Assembly: GCA_947500295.1 (NCBI GenBank)
Contig: CANMRM010000004.1
Coordinates: 121,663-185,662, forward strand
Direction of reading: 5' to 3'
Length of the DNA stretch: 64,000 nucleotides
Source: an uncultured Kordiimonas sp.
GTDB taxonomy: Bacteria; Pseudomonadota; Alphaproteobacteria; Sphingomonadales; Kordiimonadaceae
A program made the position numbers and the translations under genes. Every line of letters starts with the position of its first letter. Position 1 is the stretch's first letter. This document shows positions 54,826 through 62,114 of the stretch, one piece after another. A model generated the notes under the pieces. It was given only the letters and a program-made list of their open reading frames with translations. It was not told the origin of the DNA and made no database searches.

Positions 54826-55051
54826 CCAGCTCAACGCCATCGAATGTTGGCGCCAGTAAATAATCAATTCTCATCCTTAATCCGATAGATAAAAACTATC
54901 GTACACGTATTTGCTTGAAAGCAAAAAATAAATGCGTATCTAGGCGAAAACGGCTGGTTAAAACGTCTGTTACCGACTGCCGCGATTGGAAATTCAGACG
55001 TTCCAGATGCTGAATAAATATTGATTTTTTATTAGAGAAGACTTGAAAATA
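54826..55051. other. AT-rich leader region of the exporter operon
   Basis: About 226 AT-rich bases between rnpB and the ABC exporter gene. No small gene with a convincing ribosome binding site was found here, in particular no precursor peptide. It contains the ATAG-n7-CTAT repeat at 54883-54901. Confidence 0.6.
54883..54901. promoter_or_regulatory. Inverted repeat CGATAG/CTATCG, OxyR/LysR-like site
   Basis: CGATAG and CTATCG flank ATAAAAA. ATAG-n7-CTAT also fits the OxyR unit ATAGnTnnnAnCTAT, since the spacer A-T-AAA-A-A satisfies each fixed position. Only one such unit is seen, and it is a short match in AT-rich DNA. It lies 150 bases before the exporter start. Confidence 0.35.
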
Positions 55052-56728
55052 ATGGCCCTTGCTGAGCATTTCCCCAAGAAAGAAGACTTCACTCGCCAGT
55101 TTCGCCGCGTTTTGGGACCGGAAGCATCCTACTACCGGCTGGCGATCCTTTTTAGTGCCTTTATCAGCCTGCTCGTGCTGGCGGTACCGATCTCGATTCA
55201 GATGCTGATTGACCAGGTCGCAAATACCGCGCTTTTACAGCCTGTAATCCTGCTTGCGGGAACCTTGTTTGCATTGCTTATCCTGTCAGGTTTTTTTTAT
55301 GCCTGCAGAGAGTACATCCTCGAACTTTTCCAGCGACGCGTCTTCGCCCGTCTCGCCAGTGAGATCACACTCAAAATTGTTAACTCACCAGCGCACTACT
55401 TCGAGCAGGAACGGCGGGATGACCTGATCAATCGATATTTCGATATTATGACTGTGAAGAAAAACCTGCCCGCGCTGCTGGTTGGCATGTTCACGATCCT
55501 ATTCCAATCCGGAATCGGTTTTATTGTGACAAGTCTCTATCACCCGATTTTCCTGTTGTTCAACGCAGCGCTCCTAGCCAGTTTGTTCGCTATCTGGAAA
55601 ATATGGGGATGGCAGGCAACCGAACAGGCGTTCCAGGAAAGCGAAGCCAAGTATGATACGGCTGGGTGGATTGAGGGGTTGTCTCATAACTCGGAGTTTT
55701 TTAAGGCCGGGCCCAACGGTGATGACGCCATCCGCAAAACCAATCGATTGATTGAACGCCACATCGACATGATGAAGGGATATTTCCGCATTACATTCCG
55801 GCAGATGCTTGTGCTGCTTTTCTTGTATGCACTGGCAAGCGCTGCTCTACTGGGGCTTGGCGGCTGGCTGGTGATTATCGAAGAGCTGTCGCTGGGGCAA
55901 CTGGTTGCAGCCGAACTTATCCTGTCGGTGATCTTTGCAAGTTTTGTAACGCTCGGTCACCTCCTGAAAGACTATTATGAGCTGTGTGCTGCAGTAGAAG
56001 AACTGGACCGCATCAGCGCCATCCCATCCCGTCTTCCGCCGAGGGCGGAGCGCATTCCCCTGGGTGGCGGGTGCATCCATATTGAAAATGCCCTTGTCAT
56101 AGATGGTGACTACCGGATTGACCTGAGTTTTGACGTGGAGGCGGGTAGATCAATCCGACTGGAGCGGCCGTCGCCGCTGGAACGCCGCACACTCTCACGT
56201 CTTCTGAAAGGTCATGTTCATGCGCAAAGCGGCCGGGTCGAGGTTGATGCTTTGGACGTCAAGGATTGGCACCACCAGTCGCTCAACGGCGAAGTCAAAG
56301 TGATTGATCGGCCATCGCTGCCCCAAATGCCCCTAGGGGATTATGTCCAGCATGGCCACCCGGAAGTGGACCGGGCCCAGGTTTACCGGGCGTTGGGCGT
56401 TGTCGGGTTGACGGAACGTGTGAGTGGGCTTGCCAGGGGGCTGGAGACGATTATCTCGCCTACCGGCTGGCCATTAACGGTGGAAGAAATGCTGCGCCTC
56501 AAGTTGGCCGCCGCAATCATGGATGCGCCGCGCCTGCTGGTGCTGACCGATATCTATGAACTGGTTGAACCTGAACATATCATGGCCGCCCTTGAGGAGA
56601 TGCGCAGCAAGCGAACGGTGACAGCGGTAGCTGTCCGCCGTGCAGATGACCTGCCGGGTTTCACGGTGGGCAAAATCCAGTCCCGTTCTTCTGTTGAAGG
56701 TGACACGGTTCGGAGTAATGCGGCATGA
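55052..56728 (+). CDS. ABC half-exporter with degenerate nucleotide-binding domain
   Basis: 558 residues. The N-terminal 310 residues have the six-segment type I exporter fold (LAILFSAFISLLVLAVPIS, LLAGTLFALLILSGFFYACR, LLFLYALASAALLGLGGW). The C-terminal 230 residues align in order with an ABC ATPase domain but all functional motifs are lost. Walker A is RPSPLERRT (372-380), without the Lys or glycines; the signature is LTVEE (475-479) in place of LSGGQ; Walker B is LLVLTD (495-500), with Thr and Asp where Asp and Glu belong; the H-loop His is Val528. There is no N-terminal peptidase domain. It cannot hydrolyse ATP as known ABC exporters do. The ATG at 55052 is chosen; a TTG at 55043 is an alternative. 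Its stop overlaps the HlyD start (ATGA). Confidence 0.92.
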   Translation: MALAEHFPKKEDFTRQFRRVLGPEASYYRLAILFSAFISLLVLAVPISIQMLIDQVANTALLQPVILLAGTLFALLILSGFFYACREYILELFQRRVFARLASEITLKIVNSPAHYFEQERRDDLINRYFDIMTVKKNLPALLVGMFTILFQSGIGFIVTSLYHPIFLLFNAALLASLFAIWKIWGWQATEQAFQESEAKYDTAGWIEGLSHNSEFFKAGPNGDDAIRKTNRLIERHIDMMKGYFRITFRQMLVLLFLYALASAALLGLGGWLVIIEELSLGQLVAAELILSVIFASFVTLGHLLKDYYELCAAVEELDRISAIPSRLPPRAERIPLGGGCIHIENALVIDGDYRIDLSFDVEAGRSIRLERPSPLERRTLSRLLKGHVHAQSGRVEVDALDVKDWHHQSLNGEVKVIDRPSLPQMPLGDYVQHGHPEVDRAQVYRALGVVGLTERVSGLARGLETIISPTGWPLTVEEMLRLKLAAAIMDAPRLLVLTDIYELVEPEHIMAALEEMRSKRTVTAVAVRRADDLPGFTVGKIQSRSSVEGDTVRSNAA

Positions 56729-57771
56729 CAAAATTTTCCTTCGAGAAGAATTACGACCGACACCAACTCCAGTTACTGGAATCGTTGCATATCGGAAAAC
56801 TGCCTACGGCGCTGGCGGTATTCACATGGGCGAGCCTGTTTTTTACGCTTGCGGCGCTGGCCTTCATCACATTTGTACCCTGGGTGCAGACCATTGCAGG
56901 AGCTGGCCAGATTGTTGCGCTCAATCCGGCGGAAAGAGAGCAGGCGATCAGTGCCCTGGTGCCGGGGCGCATCGCAGAATGGTACGTCAGGGAAGGAAGT
57001 AGGGTTGAAACCGGTCAGCCAATCGCCCGGATTGTTGACAATGACCCTCAGCTTGTTGACCGGCTGCAAACCCAGCTGGATCTCGCTCGCGATCGCCTGG
57101 CAAGCGCACAAACGGCGTTGGCCACTGCTCGCCTTGATGCCGAACGAAAGGCAACATTGTTTGCAGACGGATTGGTTTCCAGGCTTGAAATGGAACAGAC
57201 GCAGATCGCTCTGGCTGAATTTGAGGTGCGTTCCCAGAGCGCCGCGGATGAGCTTAACCGGGCTCAACTGGCGCTGTCCCGCGAAGGTAGCCAGGCCGTG
57301 GTGGCGCCGAGGTCAGGCGTCATCACCAAGGTTACAGCCGGTGGGACAGCCACTTTCGTGAAAGCAGGAGATGAGCTCGCCCAGTTTGTCCCCTACGATA
57401 TCGAGAGTGCTGTGGAGCTTTATGTTGATGGCCGCGATGCAAGCCTTGTCACTGTTGGCCGTGATGTCCGGCTTCAGTTTGAAGGTTGGCCTGTAATCCA
57501 GTTTAGCGGCTGGCCCTCTGTCGCGATTGGTACTTTCCCGGGTGAGGTTGTGTTTGTTGATCCAATGGCGGGGCGAACGGGCAAATTCAGAATCGTTGTC
57601 CGCCCGAAAGAAGGAGAGCAAGCCTGGCCCTCCAATAATATCCTGCGCGTTGGAACAAATGCGCGCGGTTGGGTGCTGCTGGATGAGGTTTCTGTAGGCT
57701 ACGAATTGTGGCGACAACTGAACAATTTCCCACCGGAATTTCCACAGCAATTTGTTGCGGACGCGCGATGA
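56725..57771 (+). CDS. HlyD-type periplasmic adaptor (membrane fusion protein)
   Basis: 348 residues. One membrane segment near residues 30-52 (ALAVFTWASLFFTLAALAFI and following), a lipoyl/barrel half with ALVPGRIAEWYVREGSRVET, a hairpin coiled coil (LDLARDRLASAQTALATARL, MEQTQIALAEFEVRSQSAAD) and the returning half (APRSGVITKVTAGGTATFV). It would join an inner-membrane exporter to TolC. Coupled by ATGA overlap on both sides. Confidence 0.93.
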   Translation: MTKFSFEKNYDRHQLQLLESLHIGKLPTALAVFTWASLFFTLAALAFITFVPWVQTIAGAGQIVALNPAEREQAISALVPGRIAEWYVREGSRVETGQPIARIVDNDPQLVDRLQTQLDLARDRLASAQTALATARLDAERKATLFADGLVSRLEMEQTQIALAEFEVRSQSAADELNRAQLALSREGSQAVVAPRSGVITKVTAGGTATFVKAGDELAQFVPYDIESAVELYVDGRDASLVTVGRDVRLQFEGWPVIQFSGWPSVAIGTFPGEVVFVDPMAGRTGKFRIVVRPKEGEQAWPSNNILRVGTNARGWVLLDEVSVGYELWRQLNNFPPEFPQQFVADAR

Positions 57772-59249
57772 CACGAATGATTTTGGTGTTTTGCTTGCTT
57801 TTCCTGGGCGTAGGCCGGGTTGAAGCAGACGACGAAGCGATTGAGTTGGTGCCATTGAGCAACCTGACTTTCAGCGCCGGAACAATTCCAGCGAGGGTCG
57901 GTCAGGCTTCTGCGCGGGCACCGGGCGGCACGGACCTCGATGCCCTTCTTCAATCCGTTGAGCTTCATGCCCCGCAAGTGATGCAGGCACAGGCTGCTGC
58001 GGAGGCTGCTGCGGCACGCGAGACGATTGCCGCTGCACCCTTTGATCCGGTTCTCTCGGGCAGATACGACGGTCGCATGACAGGCTTCTATGGGGGTCAG
58101 GTTGGTGACGTGGAGGTGCGCCAGCGCCTTGAAGGTATGAACGCAACTTTTTATGGCGGGTACAGCATTTCGCGTGGACGGCTGCCCGTTTATGAAGACG
58201 AATATCTCACGAACCGGGGCGGCGAGGTGCGGGCAGGTGCACGCTTTGCCTTATTGCGCGGACGCGAGATTGACCCGCTGAGGGTTGCGCTGAGCAATGC
58301 GCGGCTTGCGACCCAGTCTGCCGAGCAAAAGGCTCAGCTGCGAATACTGGATATCAAGGCTGCTGCCATGCGAGCCTACGTGCGTTGGCTTTATGCGCAA
58401 AACACGCTTGCCGTTTACAGTGAGCTTTTAACGATCGCACAGGTGCGGGATGACGCTATACAGAAAGCGATTGAAGCCGGGCAACTTGCAAGCATTACGC
58501 GCGAGGAAAACCGGCAGCTGTTGCTGGCACGGCAGAGCCAGAAAATAAGGGCAGAGCAGATGGCGATGCAGGCGGCAATGGGGCTTGCCATCTATTTGCG
58601 CGACCAAAACGGTGAGCCAATGGCACCGCAGTTTGGCACTGAGGCCTATTTGCCGCAGCAAAACCCGTTTCGCCGGTTCACTGTGGAAGAAATGAGTCGC
58701 CGTACGTTGGATGGGCGCCCGGATTTTATAGCACTGAGCCTGGATATCGAGCAGTTGAAAACCAGCGAGAGGCTGGCGGAGAATGATCTGCAGCCCAACC
58801 TTGACCTGAAATATGAGTTTCGCCGTGATTTTGGTGATGGCTCACCCACGCGGGAAGGCACGGATCACAAGGTTGGACTGAACTTCAATTTACCAATTGA
58901 GCTGTCACGGGCGCGGGGTACTCGTAGCGAATTGATGGCCAGGATCAAAGCTGCACGCGCGGAACTCAGGCTGTTGGGCGACGAGGTGGGGCTTGCCCTG
59001 CGCGCCAACCAGATGGGTATTGTGGCGACGGAGCAGCAGCTTGAAATCGGTCGTTCGGAAGTCGCGATCGCAGAATCGCTGCAGCGTGCGGAAGAATCAC
59101 GCTATCTGGCTGGCGCAAGTGACGTGTTTCGACTGAATGTTCAGGAAACTGCACTCGCGAACAGCAAATTACGGGTCCTGAACGCCCAGCGTGATCATGA
59201 TTTGCTACTGGTGGAGTTTTTCGCCGTGACCGGGGAGTTATGGTTTTAG
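57768..59249 (+). CDS. TolC-family outer-membrane efflux protein
   Basis: 493 residues with a signal peptide (MILVFCLLFLGVGRVEA). Long helical coils typical of TolC (LDALLQSVELHAPQVMQAQA, and AVYSELLTIAQVRDDAIQKA) are interleaved with beta segments (FYGGYSISRG, LKYEFRRDFGDGS), and a second repeat starts near residue 330. The overlap ATGA with the HlyD stop indicates one operon. Forms the outer-membrane duct. Confidence 0.92.
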   Translation: MTRMILVFCLLFLGVGRVEADDEAIELVPLSNLTFSAGTIPARVGQASARAPGGTDLDALLQSVELHAPQVMQAQAAAEAAAARETIAAAPFDPVLSGRYDGRMTGFYGGQVGDVEVRQRLEGMNATFYGGYSISRGRLPVYEDEYLTNRGGEVRAGARFALLRGREIDPLRVALSNARLATQSAEQKAQLRILDIKAAAMRAYVRWLYAQNTLAVYSELLTIAQVRDDAIQKAIEAGQLASITREENRQLLLARQSQKIRAEQMAMQAAMGLAIYLRDQNGEPMAPQFGTEAYLPQQNPFRRFTVEEMSRRTLDGRPDFIALSLDIEQLKTSERLAENDLQPNLDLKYEFRRDFGDGSPTREGTDHKVGLNFNLPIELSRARGTRSELMARIKAARAELRLLGDEVGLALRANQMGIVATEQQLEIGRSEVAIAESLQRAEESRYLAGASDVFRLNVQETALANSKLRVLNAQRDHDLLLVEFFAVTGELWF

Positions 59250-59471
59250 CCAAAACGCCCTGAGCAGAAACGGTTGTGCCGGGATTTTGCAGGGCCAGTT
59301 AAGCTCGGGAAAGGCTCGCTGCGTGCCATTTCCATCCTGTCATTTGGTGTTTTACAGGGTTCGAATTTTCCGGACTAAACTTCAGTGATAATGGACAAGG
59401 GCGGACAAAAGCCGTTTTATAGCGACGGCAAGCTGCCCGGTGGTCTGGCAGCGCTGCGAACGGGAGCGAAT
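59250..59471. other. Gap between TolC and metalloprotease
   Basis: 222 bases. No independent gene was recognised. A frame open from 59385 runs into the metalloprotease and could only lengthen its N-terminus. No clear terminator. Confidence 0.5.
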
Positions 59472-61913
59472 ATGAAGAACGGAGTGTTAATGGGCCTTCT
59501 GGCTTTCCTGCTGGTTGTCACGTCGGTTGGGTCTCATGCTGATTTTGAAGAGGCGGTTGCCGCGCTCGATCATCGAGAGGGACTGGTTGATCTGTATGTG
59601 GACGATGCTGGCGGCAAGGTCATGCTTGCGCTTTCGCCGCAAGCTGACGGAACATTGGGACGCTATATATACGCGGCTTACCTGACAGGTGGTTTGGGCT
59701 CCAATCCGGTTGGACTGGACCGCAGCCGCCCATCTGACAGTCATATTCTTGCATTCAAGAGAAACGGCAATCAGGTTTATGCTGTTGTCGAAAACCATCG
59801 CTACCGCGCCAGTGCTGACAATCCTTCCGAAAAAAGGGCTGTGGAAACCAGTTTTGCGCAATCAATCATCTGGTCCGCTCCCGTTGTCGAAATGGCCGAG
59901 GATGGCCGGGTACTGGTGGACTTCACGCCTTTTCTCCTGAGGGACAGTGTCGGGGTCGCCGCGCAGTTGAAAAACCGTGGGCAGGGAAATTTCACGATCG
60001 ACGCCAAGCGCAGTTTTGTCGACACGTCGGCTGCGCATGTATTTGAAAAAAATATGGAGATCGATGCACACGTAACCTTCGCAAGCGCCAATGCCGGCGG
60101 CGAAGTCAGAGCGACAACGCCTGTTCCGCATTCGGTTAGTCTTATTTTACATACGACCTTCGTGCCTTTACCTGATCCGGGCTATGCCCCGAGGATAGCG
60201 GACGAACGCGCGGGCGTCGTGACAACTTCCCATATCGATATGTCAGCGCCTCTGGACGGCGACACCGCAGTGCAGCTTGCGCGTCGTTTTCGCCTGGAGC
60301 TGGATGCAGACGGAAACGTTGTTAATCCCATAGTCTTCTATATCGACAACGGTGCGCCGGAGCCAATCCGCTCAGCGCTTCTTGATGGGGCACGTTGGTG
60401 GTCAGCGGCCTTTGAAGCAGCCGGTTTTCCGGGAGGATACCGGGCGGAGATATTGCCGGAAGGTGTGCACCCTCTTGATGCTCGGTACAATGTTGTGAAC
60501 TGGGTGCACCGTGCCACGCGCGGTTGGTCGTATGGAGCATCTATCTTCGATCCACGCACCGGAGAAATTCTCCGTGGTGTTGTGCTGTTGGGGTCGTTGA
60601 GGGTTCGGCAGGATATCAAGATTTTCGAAGCGCTGGCAGGCGCTGGTAAAACCGGTACAGGTGATCCTGATGATCCGGTCGAGTTAGCGCTGGCGCGCAT
60701 TCGCCAGCTCTCGGCTCATGAAATCGGACATGCTCTCGGATTCTCACACAATATGGCCGCAAGCTCATATGGCAGGCAGAGCGTTATGGACTATCCCGCG
60801 CCCGATGTGCGCGCGGGGGAAGACGGTCTCGACTTCAGTCAGGCATACGGTGTTGGCACCGGTGCCTGGGACAATTGGGTCACCAAGTATTTGTACGGCA
60901 ACTATGATGATAGTGATTTGGCCGCCAAGCGGAGCTTGTTTCGTGAAGCTGATGCAGCTGGACTGTTATATGTGTCGGATAGCGACAGCCGGTCGGTAGG
61001 AACAGGCCATATTCGCGGTTCCCTGTGGGACAATGGTGCGGATGCCGTTGAAGAGCTCGACAATGTGATGCGGGTCCGCGCAACAGCGCTTTCGAATTTT
61101 GGCGTGAATAACCTGCGCCCTGACGAAAGCTATGCGGATTTGCAAACCAAGTTTGTGCCGCTTTACCTGTATCATCGATATCAGTTACAGGCGGCAGCCA
61201 AATTTGTGGGTGGATACGACTTTGTCTATCGCAATCAGGGTGACGGACGGCCGGAGCCGATCGCAGTTCCGTGGGCCGAGCAGATGCGCGCGCTTGACGG
61301 CCTGCTGGAGACGATTTCTCCGCAGGCGCTGTTGATCGATGAACGTCTGACATTACTCCTTAGCCCCCGAGGTGCCGGCGGCGGTGACCCTCAATTCAGG
61401 AGGGAAGCATTTGCGGGAACAGCATCACCTGCCTTCAGTGCAGATGAAGCAGTATCCACTGCTGCCGATCTTGTTTTTGACGCGCTCCTTCACCCCAGAC
61501 GGTTACAGCGCCTGGTGGAGCAGGGCAGAAGAAACGGGCATCCGGGACTTGACGGTGTACTGGACCGAACTTTTCAATTCGTGATGCGTGCCAATCGGCG
61601 TGAATCCGCCCGGGAGATTGCCGTTCGCGCTGTGGTTCTGGAGCGGTTGACAGAGCATCTTATTACCCACTTGCAGGAACCGGGCACTGGCATCGCGGTC
61701 AGGGCAGGTGTGCGCAATGCCCTAGCGGACATCAGGCAGACCGCAGACCGGACGCGCGGCGGGATGGCGACATATGCACCGGCGCTCGTCAAGCGGATTG
61801 ACGACGCTTTTGCCCGGGCCCGCACGCCAGCCGTGAAAGTGCCAAATGGCCCGTCAATTCCGCCGGGCAGCCCCATCGGGGCAGGTGCAGCCGAAAGCTG
61901 CTGGCACTGTTAA
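59472..61913 (+). CDS. Exported zinc metalloprotease of the metzincin type (DUF5117/DUF4953-like)
   Basis: 813 residues. A signal peptide (VLMGLLAFLLVVTSVGSHA) opens the chain. The first 270 residues are beta-rich (DUF5117-like: VDLYVDDAGGKVMLALSPQ). The catalytic region contains HEIGHALGFSH, the metzincin H-E-x2-H-x2-G-x2-H motif, followed by SVMDYPAPDV as the Met-turn. The C-terminal half is helical. The ATG at 59472 has GGGAG upstream. Acts in the periplasm or outside. Same strand as the exporter operon and 222 bases behind it. Confidence 0.92.
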   Translation: MKNGVLMGLLAFLLVVTSVGSHADFEEAVAALDHREGLVDLYVDDAGGKVMLALSPQADGTLGRYIYAAYLTGGLGSNPVGLDRSRPSDSHILAFKRNGNQVYAVVENHRYRASADNPSEKRAVETSFAQSIIWSAPVVEMAEDGRVLVDFTPFLLRDSVGVAAQLKNRGQGNFTIDAKRSFVDTSAAHVFEKNMEIDAHVTFASANAGGEVRATTPVPHSVSLILHTTFVPLPDPGYAPRIADERAGVVTTSHIDMSAPLDGDTAVQLARRFRLELDADGNVVNPIVFYIDNGAPEPIRSALLDGARWWSAAFEAAGFPGGYRAEILPEGVHPLDARYNVVNWVHRATRGWSYGASIFDPRTGEILRGVVLLGSLRVRQDIKIFEALAGAGKTGTGDPDDPVELALARIRQLSAHEIGHALGFSHNMAASSYGRQSVMDYPAPDVRAGEDGLDFSQAYGVGTGAWDNWVTKYLYGNYDDSDLAAKRSLFREADAAGLLYVSDSDSRSVGTGHIRGSLWDNGADAVEELDNVMRVRATALSNFGVNNLRPDESYADLQTKFVPLYLYHRYQLQAAAKFVGGYDFVYRNQGDGRPEPIAVPWAEQMRALDGLLETISPQALLIDERLTLLLSPRGAGGGDPQFRREAFAGTASPAFSADEAVSTAADLVFDALLHPRRLQRLVEQGRRNGHPGLDGVLDRTFQFVMRANRRESAREIAVRAVVLERLTEHLITHLQEPGTGIAVRAGVRNALADIRQTADRTRGGMATYAPALVKRIDDAFARARTPAVKVPNGPSIPPGSPIGAGAAESCWHC

Positions 61914-61930
61914 CGGTGTTCTAACCAATC

Positions 61931-61960
61931 GCAAGCATCATGCATGGTCATGGTGCTTGC
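61931..61960 (+). other. 12-bp hairpin after the metalloprotease gene
   Basis: GCAAGCATCATG pairs with CATGGTGCTTGC (one G-T pair) around the loop CATGGT. No T run follows, so it is not a standard terminator; it could be an RNA-stabilising or attenuating hairpin. Confidence 0.55.
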
Positions 61961-62029
61961 TCTCGTACCATTTGAAACGGCAAGTAGCTCCTTCTGCGGC
62001 ACCTGTCCTCCACAAGAACAATAGCGAAA

Positions 62030-62091
62030 AACGCGTTAACCCTATTGAAACACTTACTAGGGTAACCTTAGTGTTAACCATAAAGCGCGTT
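62030..62091. promoter_or_regulatory. Structured leader upstream of the radical SAM gene
   Basis: Nested and competing inverted repeats: AACGCG (62030-62035) with CGCGTT (62086-62091); GTTAAC at 62035-62040 and 62073-62078; ACCCTA with TAGGGT; and AACACT with AGTGTT. The last two share bases and cannot form together. The element ends 23 bases before the start codon. It may be a regulatory leader or a set of operators. Confidence 0.45.
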
Positions 62092-62114
62092 GAGTTTCTT
62101 GGGGGAATTTGAAT

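Noticed and set aside
59385..59471. N-terminal extension of the metalloprotease, or a separate small peptide gene
   Set aside because: There is no stop between it and the metalloprotease, and starting at 59472 gives a clear signal peptide with a good ribosome binding site.
61846..62112. An 88-codon frame before the maturase as a possible RiPP precursor
   Set aside because: Most of its first third lies in another frame inside the metalloprotease gene, it has no ribosome binding site, and its composition has no leader/core pattern.
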